From an uncultured beta proteobacterium (GTDB lineage: Bacteria; Pseudomonadota; Gammaproteobacteria; Burkholderiales; Burkholderiaceae_C): a DNA stretch of 64,000 bases. The number at the start of each line of letters is the position of its first letter. Positions within the stretch are counted from its first letter, which is position 1. The stretch is from contig CAINUX010000093.1 in NCBI GenBank assembly GCA_903853895.1, positions 1-64,000 on the forward strand, written 5' to 3'. Below are positions 24,334 through 32,912 of the stretch, one piece after another. Under the pieces are notes generated by a model. It was given only the letters and a program-made list of their open reading frames with translations, searched no databases and was not told the DNA's origin. The translations under genes were made by a program, and so were the position numbers.

Positions 24334-24684
24334 TGTGTCAGACCTGTTCCTCGTGCCGATAGCTTTCAGGGTCGGGGCGAAACGCATGAGTGGCGTCAGT
24401 TGCCGACAGAATTCCGCTAGGAGCTCTGCGACTTTGCGTTACCGACACGGCACACAGAACCACGGTCGGCCAAGTGTGATAGCGACGGCGGCTACCAACA
24501 GTGGTTGGGACCGTCAAGTCGAAGTCGTATGACTACGCCTATGCCGCGTATGTCTGAATTGGGCTTACCAAAATGGCTGTCACGGCGTAGGCTTCTGAGG
24601 TCGCGTTTGAATGACGACTTTGGGGCGAACGACTTGAGGTCCCCACTGACAGCTATGCGTCTGAGCAGCAGTAGAAATACTGCA
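24334..24684. other. Intergenic region between binding protein and ABC importer operon
   Basis: About 350 bases with no supported gene, no clear terminator for the importer operon that ends at 24685 and no member of the hairpin repeat family. It should contain the promoter for the binding-protein gene at its left end. I see nothing else. Confidence 0.35.
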
Positions 24685-25473
24685 TCAACGCCCAGTCAAA
24701 CGCCCCGCCCGCACAAACCCACCCGAAGCCTCCATCAGCCTGCGCGTATAGTCCTTTTGCACCCGGCGCGCCGCCAGGTCGGCAGCCGACACCCGCTCCA
24801 CCGTCTGGCCGCGCTGCATCACCAGAATATCGTCGCACAGGTGGGTGACCACGGCCAGGTCGTGGCTGACCATGATGAAGGTCAGGCCTAGGCGCTCACG
24901 CAAATCTTCCAGCAGGTTCAGCACTTCGGCCTGCACGGATGCATCGAGCGCAGAGGTGGGCTCATCCAGCAGCAGCACCTGGGGTTGCAGGATGAGTGCA
25001 CGTGCCAGGGCCACGCGCTGGCGCTGCCCGCCGGAAAGCTGGTGGGGGTAGCGAAAGCGGAATCCGCCCCCCAGGCCCACATCGTCGAGCGCGCGCTCAA
25101 TGCGGGTTTGCTCGTCCTGCACACCATGGATCGCCAAGGGCTCGCTCAGGATGCGGTCCACGGTCTGGCGCGGGTGCAGCGACCCATAGGGGTCTTGAAA
25201 CACCATTTGCACCAGACGGCGAAACGGCTTGCTGCCAGGGCGGGGCAGTGTGTCGGTGTGGTCAGCATCTGCCACCAGTTTGACACTGCCAGTGCTCAGA
25301 GGCGCCAAGCCACAAATGGCCCGCAGCACGGTGGACTTGCCAGATCCGGACTCGCCGACGATGCCAAAGCTGGCACCGGGTTCGACCCGGAAGCTGGTGT
25401 CGGCCACGGCCACAAAGTCGCCGTAGACCACACGCAGGCCTTGTACTTCCAGCCCTGTGGACGCCTGGCTCAC
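24685..25473 (-). CDS. dppF: Peptide ABC importer ATPase (DppF-like)
   Basis: This 262-residue ATPase energises import of di- or oligopeptides with the DppD-like protein. Walker A GESGSGKST, the Q-loop VFQDPYGSLHPR, the signature LSGGQRQRVALARAL, Walker B VLLLDEPTSALD and the H-loop VSHDLAVV are all intact. GTG at 25473 was chosen because it overlaps the stop of the upstream ATPase gene in a GTGA arrangement; any longer frame would run deep into that gene. It is the last gene of the five-gene operon. It lacks most of the C-terminal oligopeptide extension with the Fe-S cysteines seen in some DppD/OppD proteins. Confidence 0.88.
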   Translation of the reverse strand: MSQASTGLEVQGLRVVYGDFVAVADTSFRVEPGASFGIVGESGSGKSTVLRAICGLAPLSTGSVKLVADADHTDTLPRPGSKPFRRLVQMVFQDPYGSLHPRQTVDRILSEPLAIHGVQDEQTRIERALDDVGLGGGFRFRYPHQLSGGQRQRVALARALILQPQVLLLDEPTSALDASVQAEVLNLLEDLRERLGLTFIMVSHDLAVVTHLCDDILVMQRGQTVERVSAADLAARRVQKDYTRRLMEASGGFVRAGRLTGR

Positions 25474-26339
25474 AGCGACCACTCCGCCTGCCGGTCCAGC
25501 ACGGGCAATGGGTGGCGGCTCTGGCCGAGTTGGGGCAGGCAGCCCAGCAGGCCGCGCGTGTAGGGGTGTTGGGCGTTGCCCAGATCGGTGGCCGCAATTT
25601 CTTCCACGATCTTGCCGGCATACATCACCAGAACCCGGTCGCAAAAGCTGGCGACCAGTCGCAAATCGTGCGACACAAAAATGAGGCCCATGCCGCTCTG
25701 TGCGACCAGTGTGTCCAGCAGGGCCAGCACCTCCAGCTGCACGGTGACATCGAGCGCCGATGTGGGCTCGTCAGCGATCAGCAGCTCGGGGTTGGCAATC
25801 AGCATCATGGCGATCATGGCGCGCTGGCCCATGCCGCCGGATACCTCATGCGGGTAGAGCGCAAACACGCGCTCGGCGTCTTCAATCTGCACGGCACGCA
25901 GCGCAGCCAATGCACGTTCGCGCGCCTCACTTTTGGACAGCTTGGCGTGGGCGCGCAGCGACTCCACCACCTGGGCGCCAATCGTCATCACGGGGTTGAG
26001 CGAATACTTGGGGTCTTGCAGCACCATGGCTATGCGCCCGCCGCGCATCTGACGGCGCTGCTTGGGCGCGCAGTGCAGCAGGTCGATACCGCGAAACTCC
26101 AGCCGGCGCGCGGTGACGACGCCACCCGGTGCGGTCAGGCCCAAAATGGCCCGCCCGGTTTGCGATTTGCCGGAGCCCGATTCGCCCACCAGCCCCAGGC
26201 GCTCGCGCCCCAGCGTGAAAGACACGCCGCGCACCACATCGACCAGCACACCGTCTCGGTTGGGGTAGGCCACATGCAGGTCTTCCACGACCAGGATGGG
26301 GCCGTGGGTGTCCGCAGTGGGAGGTGTGGCCAGCGTCAT
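25470..26339 (-). CDS. dppD: Peptide ABC importer ATPase (DppD-like)
   Basis: The 289-residue protein is the partner ATPase of the peptide importer. Walker A reads GESGSGKSQ, with Gln in place of the usual final Ser/Thr, a substitution common in DppD/OppD. VLQDPKYSLNP is the Q-loop, VSGGMGQRAMIAMML the signature and LLIADEPTSALD Walker B. The C-terminal oligopeptide-type segment includes HPYTRGLLGCLPQL. It overlaps dppC by 4 bases and dppF by 4 bases. The substrate is inferred to be short peptides, possibly murein stem peptides given the locus downstream. Confidence 0.88.
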   Translation of the reverse strand: MTLATPPTADTHGPILVVEDLHVAYPNRDGVLVDVVRGVSFTLGRERLGLVGESGSGKSQTGRAILGLTAPGGVVTARRLEFRGIDLLHCAPKQRRQMRGGRIAMVLQDPKYSLNPVMTIGAQVVESLRAHAKLSKSEARERALAALRAVQIEDAERVFALYPHEVSGGMGQRAMIAMMLIANPELLIADEPTSALDVTVQLEVLALLDTLVAQSGMGLIFVSHDLRLVASFCDRVLVMYAGKIVEEIAATDLGNAQHPYTRGLLGCLPQLGQSRHPLPVLDRQAEWSL

Positions 26340-27244
26340 TTGGTCGACTTGGGGTCCAGCGCGTCACGCAGGCCATCGCCCAGCAGGTTGAAGGCCAGGC
26401 TGACGATGAAGATGGCCGCGCCCGGCGCTGCGGCCACCCACCATTGGTCCAGCACATACATGCGCCCGTTGGCGATAAGGGCGCCCCATTCGGGCATGGG
26501 GGGCTGGGCGCCCAGGCCCAGAAAGCCCAAGCCAGCGGCGGTCAGAATGATCCCCGCCATGTCCAGCGTGACCCGCACAATGACCGACGACACACACAGC
26601 GGCATGATGTGGCGCAGCACAATGCGCCAGGGTGACGCGCCGATCAACTGCACCGCGGCAATGTAGTCGCTGTTGCGTATCTGCAGGGTCTCTGCGCGGG
26701 CAATGCGGGCGTAGGGCGGCCACGACGTGATGGCGATGGCCAGTGCCGCGTTGGTGATGCCCGGCCCCAGGGCGGCGACGAAAGCCAGTGCCAGGATGAG
26801 CCGGGGAAACGCCAGAAACACATCGGTCACGCGCATCAGCACTGCATCGACCCAGCCGCCCGCATAGCCCGCGACGGTGCCCACCAGCAGGCCAATGGGC
26901 GCCGCCAATACGGCCACCAGTATGACCACGGTGAGGGTAATGCGCGAACCCACCAGTACGCGGGAAAAAATGTCACGCCCCTGGTCATCCGTGCCAAACC
27001 AGTGCGCGCTGGAGGGTTCCAGCAAGCGCGTGGTGCGCAGGTCGCCAATGTAGGGGGAGTAGGGCGCCAGTACATCGGCAAATATGGCGACCAGCACCAG
27101 CGCCACCACAATGGCCAGCCCCAGCAGCGCCAGGCGGTTGCGGGCAAACCCCCGCCACGCCACATAGGCACGCCCCCAGGCGGCCTGCCGGCGGGAGAGC
27201 GGACGCTCAGCCATCAGCCAGGCGTGCAGGCTTTTGGTTGTCAT
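26336..27244 (-). CDS. dppC: Peptide ABC importer permease (DppC-like)
   Basis: The 302-residue inner membrane permease has an N-terminal cytoplasmic segment, a first helix at about 37-58, and five more helices. The conserved HWFGTDDQGRDIFSR region follows the first periplasmic loop. The EAA-type cytoplasmic motif AAVQLIGASPWRIVLRHIMP couples to the ATPases. ATG at 27244 overlaps the stop of dppB (ATGA); the frame is open further upstream, but that would run far into dppB. Together with DppB it forms the translocation pore. Confidence 0.9.
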   Translation of the reverse strand: MTTKSLHAWLMAERPLSRRQAAWGRAYVAWRGFARNRLALLGLAIVVALVLVAIFADVLAPYSPYIGDLRTTRLLEPSSAHWFGTDDQGRDIFSRVLVGSRITLTVVILVAVLAAPIGLLVGTVAGYAGGWVDAVLMRVTDVFLAFPRLILALAFVAALGPGITNAALAIAITSWPPYARIARAETLQIRNSDYIAAVQLIGASPWRIVLRHIMPLCVSSVIVRVTLDMAGIILTAAGLGFLGLGAQPPMPEWGALIANGRMYVLDQWWVAAAPGAAIFIVSLAFNLLGDGLRDALDPKSTK

Positions 27245-28260
27245 CGCGCGCGCGTCCTCGGGTCCAGCAGTTGGTACAACAGGTCTGACACCAGGTTCAG
27301 CCCGATGAAGACCGAGCCCACCACAATCGTGGCGCCCAGCACCGCATTCATGTCGGCGTTTTGCAGCGAGTTGGTGAGGTACAGGCCCAGGCCAGGCCAG
27401 GCAAACACGGTCTCGGTCAGCACCGAGCCCTCCAGCAGGCCGGCATACGACAGCGCGATCACCGTGACCAGCGGCACCATGGCATTGCGTAGCGCATGGC
27501 GCCAGATGATGCGGGTCTCGGACAAGCCCTTGGCACGTGCCGCCACCACATACTCCTGCGACAACTCGTTGAGCATGAAGGAGCGCGTCATGCGGCTGAT
27601 GTAGGCCAGTGAAAAATAGCCCAATAGCGAGGCCGGCAGGATCAGGTGCGACAGCGCGTTGCGAAACGCCTCCCACTCACCGCCCAGCGCAGCGTCAACC
27701 AGCAAAAGGCCGGTCACCGGCTGCAGCGTGTACTGGTAGACCACGTCGATGCGGCCCGGCCCGCTGACCCAGCCCAGGCGGGCGTAAAACAGCACCAGCG
27801 CCATGAGCCCGAGCCAGAAGATCGGGACCGAATAGCCGATCAGACCCATGACCCGCACCACCTGGTCCACCAGCCCGCCGCGCCGCACCGCCGCCCACAC
27901 GCCCAGGGGCACGCCGACCGTCACACCGATCAGAATGCCCAGCGTTGCCAGTTCCAGTGTCGCCGGGAAGGTGCGGGCGATGTCCTGCAGCACGGGGTTC
28001 GCGGTCAGCACCGAGGTGCCAAAGTCGCCGTGCGCGACCTTCTGAATGTAGATGGCGAATTGTTCGTAGAGGGGCTTGTTCAGGCCCAGTTCCTCGCGCA
28101 CGCGGGCCACCACGTGCTCGGGGGCCCGGTCGCCCACGATGGCCAGCACCGGGTCGACCGGAATCACGCGGCCAATGAAGAAGGTGACTGCCAGCAAGCC
28201 CAGGTAGGTCAGGGCCAGCACCAGCACGAAGCGGCCAGTGGCTTTGAGGGCAGCTAGCAT
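27241..28260 (-). CDS. dppB: Peptide ABC importer permease (DppB-like)
   Basis: This 339-residue permease shows the DppB/OppB pattern. An N-terminal helix (about 10-30) is followed by the RVIPVDPVLAI region, the periplasmic ELGLNKPLYEQF segment, five further helices, and the EAA motif VAARAKGLSETRIIWRHALRNA near residues 230-250. The C-terminus ends LLDPRTRAR, as is normal for the family. It starts with ATG at 28260, 15 bases after the binding-protein gene, and overlaps dppC by 4 bases. Confidence 0.9.
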   Translation of the reverse strand: MLAALKATGRFVLVLALTYLGLLAVTFFIGRVIPVDPVLAIVGDRAPEHVVARVREELGLNKPLYEQFAIYIQKVAHGDFGTSVLTANPVLQDIARTFPATLELATLGILIGVTVGVPLGVWAAVRRGGLVDQVVRVMGLIGYSVPIFWLGLMALVLFYARLGWVSGPGRIDVVYQYTLQPVTGLLLVDAALGGEWEAFRNALSHLILPASLLGYFSLAYISRMTRSFMLNELSQEYVVAARAKGLSETRIIWRHALRNAMVPLVTVIALSYAGLLEGSVLTETVFAWPGLGLYLTNSLQNADMNAVLGATIVVGSVFIGLNLVSDLLYQLLDPRTRAR

Positions 28261-28275
28261 GCGCGCGCGTCGGCC

Positions 28276-29892
28276 TTAGCGCTTGGACACACCAAACAGG
28301 TAGGTGGAATCCGAAGTAGGGCCCAGCTTCAGGCCGTCCACATTGCTGCGGTAGGCGGCCACTTCGGTCTGCTGGAACAGCATGACAAAGGGGCTGGTCT
28401 TGCGGAACTCGGCTTGCATGGCGTCGTACAGGGCGCGTCGCTTGGCCGGGTCGCGTTCCAGCACGGCGGCGTCGGCCTTCTTGGTGAGTTCGGGAATGGC
28501 CCAGGCATTGCGCCAGGTCAACGGTTTGGACTTGGCGTCGTCCGCGTTGTCGGGGTTGCGCACAAAGGTGTCGGCGTTGGTGTGCGGGTCCCAGTAGTCG
28601 GCACCCCACTGGCCAATGTACATGTCGTGGGTTCGGGCACGGTATTTGGTGAGGGTCTGCTTGCCGTCGCCGGGCAAAATCTCAATCTCGATACCGGCGC
28701 GCTTGGCGGTTTGTTGTACGGCCTCGGCAATGCCTTGCACCGGTTGCACGGTGCGCACATCCATGGTGAGCTTGAAACCGTTGGGCAGACCCGCCTTGGC
28801 CAGCAGGCTCTTGGCCTTGTCCACGTCCAGCTTGTAGGGGTTGACCGTGCTGGCACCCAGCAAGCCAATGGGCAGAAAATTCTGGTGCACCACGCCGATG
28901 TTCTTCATCAGCGTGTCGCCAATGGCGGCGTAGTCCACCAGGTATTTGATGGCCTCACGCACCTCCGGCTTGGCCAGGTTGGGGTTCTTCATGTTCATGC
29001 TGAAGTAAAACAGCGTGCCCTTGGGCGTGGACGTGGTCTTGATGTCGGCGTTGCTGGCCAGCGCGGTCAGGTCCTGCGGCGACAGGTTGCGGGCGATATC
29101 AATGTCGCCTTTTTCCAGCAGCAGGCGCTGCGTGGCGGCTTCCTTGACGTGGCGGTAAATCACGCGCACCAGTTTGGACTTGTCACCGTGGTACTGGTCA
29201 TTGCGCTCCAGCGTCAGGATTTCATTGGCACGCCACTCACGGATTTTCAGGGGGCCGGAACCGGCATAGTTGGTCTTGAGCCAGGCATAGCCCATGTCAC
29301 TGCCTTGCTCTTTGGACAGCAGCAGCTTTTTGTCGACGACGCTGGCCACGTTGGCGGTCAGGCAATTCAGCACAAAGGTGGTGGCGTAGGCCTTGTCGGT
29401 TTCCAGGGTCAGCGTCAGCGGGCCGGTGGCTTTGACCATGTCGCGAACATTGGCTTTACTGAGCCCGAACTGGGTCAGGATGAAGGCGGGTGTTTTGTCC
29501 AGCAGCACCGCGCGCTGCAGCGAAAACGCCACGTCCTCGGCCGTCAGCGGGTTGCCGGACGCAAACTTGAGACCAGGTTTGATCTCGAAGCTGAACGTCT
29601 TGCCATCTGCCGATACGGTCCAGGACTTGGCCACATCACCGTACAGTTTGGCCGGGTCTTTGACATCAAAGCGGATCAGACGGTCATAGGCATTGCCCAT
29701 GACTTCCCCGGCTGAAATCTCAAAAGCTTCGGCCGGGTCCATGGTGATGATGTCGTCAAACGCAAAGGCCAGCACCAGCGTGTCTTTGGGGGTGGCGGCC
29801 AGCGCGGGCGTCAGGGCCGTGCCGACACACAACAGGGCGCTGATGGCAACGTGGACCGCGCGGCGGCTCAGGGTAATGGAATCATGGTTCAT
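28276..29892 (-). CDS. dppA: Peptide-binding protein of the ABC importer (DppA/MppA-like, SBP family 5)
   Basis: The 538-residue periplasmic protein has a signal peptide (hydrophobic core about 13-30, cleavage after ALAA) and the family 5 fold. The DDIITMDPAEAFE opening is followed by YDRLIRFD, LKFASGNPLTAEDVAFSL, SGPLKIREW, and a C-terminal DYWDPHTNADTF segment. Family members bind dipeptides, oligopeptides, murein tripeptide (MppA), haem or sugars; the specificity cannot be read here. ATG at 29892 gives a normal signal sequence. It is the first gene of the operon and is divergent from the murA-vanY pair, with a 213-base shared promoter region. Confidence 0.88.
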   Translation of the reverse strand: MNHDSITLSRRAVHVAISALLCVGTALTPALAATPKDTLVLAFAFDDIITMDPAEAFEISAGEVMGNAYDRLIRFDVKDPAKLYGDVAKSWTVSADGKTFSFEIKPGLKFASGNPLTAEDVAFSLQRAVLLDKTPAFILTQFGLSKANVRDMVKATGPLTLTLETDKAYATTFVLNCLTANVASVVDKKLLLSKEQGSDMGYAWLKTNYAGSGPLKIREWRANEILTLERNDQYHGDKSKLVRVIYRHVKEAATQRLLLEKGDIDIARNLSPQDLTALASNADIKTTSTPKGTLFYFSMNMKNPNLAKPEVREAIKYLVDYAAIGDTLMKNIGVVHQNFLPIGLLGASTVNPYKLDVDKAKSLLAKAGLPNGFKLTMDVRTVQPVQGIAEAVQQTAKRAGIEIEILPGDGKQTLTKYRARTHDMYIGQWGADYWDPHTNADTFVRNPDNADDAKSKPLTWRNAWAIPELTKKADAAVLERDPAKRRALYDAMQAEFRKTSPFVMLFQQTEVAAYRSNVDGLKLGPTSDSTYLFGVSKR

Positions 29893-29962
29893 AGCGTGTG
29901 CACGGTGGCGGTGGCTGCGATGAATCCAGTGTACGGGAAGTGATGGCCTCACCGCAGCCGTA

Positions 29963-29989
29963 ATGCACCACTTTCATGGGGGGGTGCAT
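29963..29989. promoter_or_regulatory. Inverted repeat in the dppA/murA divergent promoter region
   Basis: ATGCACC (29963-29969) and GGTGCAT (29983-29989) form a 7-bp dyad with a 13-base spacer, midway between the dppA and murA starts. The arms resemble an NtrC half-site, but the spacing is wrong for NtrC, so the regulator is unknown. It is well placed to control both divergent units. Confidence 0.35.
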
Positions 29990-30105
29990 AACCTTTTAGC
30001 ATGACCCGATTGCAACCGGAGATGTGCTCTGCCGACGTCACCTGTACGTGGCAAAATCAGCAAATTCCCATTCGGTCATTGCGACCGCACCACCCATTCC
30101 CAACC

Positions 30106-31383
30106 ATGTCCACATTTGAAATTGAAGGCGGCGTACCGCTACGCGGCACCGTGCGCGCATCCGGCAACAAAAACGCCATATTGCCGATGATTGCGGCCTG
30201 CATCCTGACCGACCAGGAAGTGGTTCTGGACAACGTGCCCGACATCATCGACGTGCGGCACATGCTGGATGTGATCGTGGCGCTGGGCGGCAAGGTCGAG
30301 CGTAGCGGCGAGCGCATCAGCGTGCACGTGGCCAGCGTCAACACCAGCGAGATCAGCCGGGAGCTGTGCAACAAGGTGCGCACCTCGATCCTGTGCGTGG
30401 CTCCGCTGTTGCACCGTACCGGCAAGGCCACGCTGTTCCCACCCGGTGGCGACGTGATCGGGCGGCGGCGCCTGGACACGCATTTCTACGGACTGCAAAA
30501 GCTGGGCGCCACCGTCGAGCTGGGTGACAGCTACGACTTCACGGTGCCCAATGGCCTGCACGCGTCCGACTTGTTTTTTGACGAACCCTCGGTCACGGGG
30601 ACTGAGCACATCTTGATGGCGGCCGTGGTGAGCCAGGGCCACACCATCATCCGCAATGCCGCCTGTGAGCCCCATGTGCAGGATCTGGCGAACATGCTCA
30701 ATGCCATGGGTGCCAGGATCAGCGGCATTGGCACCAACCAGCTCAATATCGATGGTGTGGATTCACTGACGGGGACCAGCCACCAGGTCTGCCACGACCA
30801 TATCGAGGCGGCGTCCTACCTGGCACTGGCCGCTGCCACGGGCGGCGAGATCAAGGTCGAAGGCACGGACCTGCATTCGTACTGGATGTGCAAGCGCGTG
30901 TTCGCCACACTGGGCGTGAAGATCGAGCTGTACAAGGACCACATTCACCTGCCAGCTGCACAGGAGATGCGTGTGCTGCGCGACTACGACGGCTCCATGC
31001 CCGTGATTGGCGACGGCCCCTGGCCGCAATTTGCCACCGACCAGATGAGCTGCATGATCACGCTTGCCACGCAGGTCGAAGGCAATGTGCTGTTCTTCGA
31101 GAAAATGTTCGAATCGCGCCTGTACTTTGTGGACCGCCTGATTGCCATGGGCGCCAATGCGGTGGTCTGTGACCCGCACCGCGTGGTCATCAGTGGCAAA
31201 TCGCGCCTGCGCGGCACCACCATGGTGTCGCCGGACATTCGGGCCGGCATGGCGCTGCTGGGTGCCGCACTGTGCGCCACCGGCAAGAGCACAGTACAAA
31301 ACGCCAACATGATCGAGCGCGGCTATGAGCGCGTGGAAGAAAAGCTGCTGTCGCTGGGCGCACGGATCAGCCGGCGTGCCTGA
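30106..31383 (+). CDS. murA: UDP-GlcNAc enolpyruvyl transferase paralogue with Asp at the fosfomycin site
   Basis: MurA transfers enolpyruvate from PEP to UDP-GlcNAc, the first committed step of murein synthesis. The 425-residue protein has Lys22-Asn23 in SGNKNA, the catalytic loop PPGGDVIGRRRLDTH at about 112-126, the ATDQM motif with the general base Asp, and the C-terminal DIRAGMAL and IERGYERVEEKL blocks with the conserved Arg. Position 116, equal to the reactive Cys115 of E. coli, is Asp (codon GAC at 30451-30453). The same Asp makes mycobacterial and chlamydial MurA insensitive to fosfomycin. ATG at 30106 gives the standard N-terminus, without a clear Shine-Dalgarno. The gene lies outside the usual hisG-linked place of betaproteobacterial murA, so it is probably a second copy. 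Confidence 0.88.
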   Translation: MSTFEIEGGVPLRGTVRASGNKNAILPMIAACILTDQEVVLDNVPDIIDVRHMLDVIVALGGKVERSGERISVHVASVNTSEISRELCNKVRTSILCVAPLLHRTGKATLFPPGGDVIGRRRLDTHFYGLQKLGATVELGDSYDFTVPNGLHASDLFFDEPSVTGTEHILMAAVVSQGHTIIRNAACEPHVQDLANMLNAMGARISGIGTNQLNIDGVDSLTGTSHQVCHDHIEAASYLALAAATGGEIKVEGTDLHSYWMCKRVFATLGVKIELYKDHIHLPAAQEMRVLRDYDGSMPVIGDGPWPQFATDQMSCMITLATQVEGNVLFFEKMFESRLYFVDRLIAMGANAVVCDPHRVVISGKSRLRGTTMVSPDIRAGMALLGAALCATGKSTVQNANMIERGYERVEEKLLSLGARISRRA

Positions 31384-31387
31384 GACG

Positions 31388-31930
31388 ATGACTGACATTC
31401 AGGCGACGCTGCAAGAGTTGGGTATTGCACCGCACTGGATAGAGCGCCGTCAGCTGGTGGCGCACCATGAGCCGCAGTCATTGGTGGTGGCCCACACCGG
31501 GTTGGCCGGGCGTGAGTTCCTGCTCACACCACCGGCCACAGCCGCCTGGTTGGCCATGCGGCAACAGGCCAGCACGGACCAGATCACGCTGGCGCTGGTG
31601 TCTGCATTTCGCAGCGTGGCGCGCCAGCGGGAGATTGTTCTGGAGAAGCTGGGGCAGGGCCTGTCGATTGAAGCGGTGCTGCAATCGGTGGCGCCACCTG
31701 GCTTTAGCGAGCACCATACCGGGCGTGCCATCGACATCGGTACATCCGAAGACTGCGCGCTGGAAGAAGTGTTTGAGACCACACCGGCCTACCAGTGGCT
31801 GACACTGCACGCGGCGGACTTTGGTTTCCACATGTCTTACCCCCGTGACAACCTCTGCGGCTTTGTGTTCGAGCCGTGGCACTGGTGTTACCACGAGACA
31901 CGTGTCGCAATGCGAAACAGCAATCAATAG
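31388..31930 (+). CDS. VanY/LdcB-type D,D- or L,D-carboxypeptidase without signal peptide
   Basis: This 180-residue M15B metallopeptidase removes C-terminal D-alanine from murein peptides or precursors. The zinc motif SEHHTGRAID at 107-116 gives His109 and Asp116, and FEPWHW at 161-166 gives Glu162 and His165. VSAFRSVARQ at 71-80 is the conserved substrate-binding segment. No signal peptide, lipobox or membrane helix is present, so it should act in the cytoplasm, unlike most VanY proteins. It follows murA by 4 bases and is certainly cotranscribed. A cytoplasmic role on imported tetrapeptides or on new UDP-MurNAc-pentapeptide is possible. Confidence 0.87.
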   Translation: MTDIQATLQELGIAPHWIERRQLVAHHEPQSLVVAHTGLAGREFLLTPPATAAWLAMRQQASTDQITLALVSAFRSVARQREIVLEKLGQGLSIEAVLQSVAPPGFSEHHTGRAIDIGTSEDCALEEVFETTPAYQWLTLHAADFGFHMSYPRDNLCGFVFEPWHWCYHETRVAMRNSNQ

Positions 31931-31938
31931 ATTAGTGT

Positions 31939-32760
31939 TCATTTCTGTCCCCCAACTGAATTTCTAGCCAGCTTGGAAAAGTCCATCATTGGCACAGCAC
32001 CACCGGTGACCTGCGGTAGGTGACCATCCCACTTCTCTATGGTGCGCAGCGCCAATACGTCAGGCGTTACCTCCTGGCGTTGCAACCGCAGTGACTCTGC
32101 TTCAGCCCGAGCGGAGGCGATCTTTTGTTCGGCTTCCACGCGAATGCGCATCAAGTCTCGCTCGGCCTTGAGGTTGGCCTGTTCGGCGTTTACCTTGGCT
32201 TCGATGGCTGCAGTGAACGATGGCGAGAAAGCAAAGTTGACGATGGCAAATTCGTCCAGTATCAGTCCATGGCGGGTCATCTTTTCACGCAATAGAGCGG
32301 CAATCTGTTCGCGCACCTGGGTGCGTTTGGTGATCAGTTCCTCAGCGGTGAACTGGGCAGTGACGGCCTTGACTGCCTCAGGTCGGGCCGGTTCCAGAAT
32401 GCGTGCTACTACGTCGTCTGTGCTTTGCCCCACGTCCCGAAACGCCTTAGCCACCACGGCAGGGTCGAGGTGGTAATTCACCGCCACCTTTACGCGCACC
32501 TGCTGCAGGTCCTTGGATGCAGCGTCACCTTCGCCTTCGCTCTTGGAAATCCGTACATCCATCAGATGCATTTGCTGAAAGATGGGAATGCGTAAGTGAA
32601 TGCCTTCGCCATAGACGTCTTCAGAGGGCTTGCCCATGGTGGTCATAACGCCACGAGAGCCAGCTGGCACGATGGCGAAGGGTGCGAGTGCCGTGGCCAA
32701 TAGCAACGTAACCAGGATGCCGGCGCCCCATTTGACGAAGCGAAGATTGATATTGTTCAT
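31939..32760 (-). CDS. SPFH/prohibitin-family membrane protein
   Basis: The 273-residue protein has one N-terminal transmembrane helix (about 10-30), then a prohibitin/SPFH domain with GSRGVMTTMGKPSEDVYGEGIHLRIP and VAVNYHLDP. A long charged coiled-coil (about 170-235, rich in EAKVNAEQ and AEAESLRLQ repeats) and a short tail follow. Such proteins form ring-like membrane scaffolds that organise lipids or proteases. ATG at 32760 directly precedes the hydrophobic helix. It is the last gene of a minus-strand run with the TAXI protein and two membrane proteins, separated from the TAXI gene by a hairpin. It converges with vanY, whose stop lies 8 bases away. Confidence 0.85.
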   Translation of the reverse strand: MNNINLRFVKWGAGILVTLLLATALAPFAIVPAGSRGVMTTMGKPSEDVYGEGIHLRIPIFQQMHLMDVRISKSEGEGDAASKDLQQVRVKVAVNYHLDPAVVAKAFRDVGQSTDDVVARILEPARPEAVKAVTAQFTAEELITKRTQVREQIAALLREKMTRHGLILDEFAIVNFAFSPSFTAAIEAKVNAEQANLKAERDLMRIRVEAEQKIASARAEAESLRLQRQEVTPDVLALRTIEKWDGHLPQVTGGAVPMMDFSKLARNSVGGQK

Positions 32761-32867
32761 GGTGAGTCCCTTCTTTGGTGTCTCTTTGAGTTGGAGATTG
32801 ATGTGTGGTGACATATGTGCACTTTGCTCGTTGGTGTGAAAACGTTCAACTGCTCCCTTACGCGAAC

Positions 32868-32891
32868 CCCCTGCGTACTACTACGCAGGGG
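32868..32891. terminator. Hairpin between TAXI and SPFH genes
   Basis: CCCCTGCGTA (32868-32877) and TACGCAGGGG (32882-32891) form a perfect 10-bp stem with a 4-base loop. On the plus strand it is followed by only three T residues, and on the minus strand by a non-T sequence. It may act as an attenuator or an RNA stabiliser between the two minus-strand genes rather than a full terminator. Confidence 0.5.
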
Positions 32892-32912
32892 TTTCCCCCG
32901 AGATTGGTGCTG

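Noticed and set aside
28414-29715. Plus-strand open frame of 433 codons opposite dppA
   Set aside because: Shadow of a well-supported binding-protein gene; Gly/Val/Gln-rich with no recognisable motif.
29963-29989. NtrC binding site
   Set aside because: The arms look like TGCACC/GGTGCA, but the spacer is 13 bases rather than about 5, and no convincing sigma-54 promoter was found.
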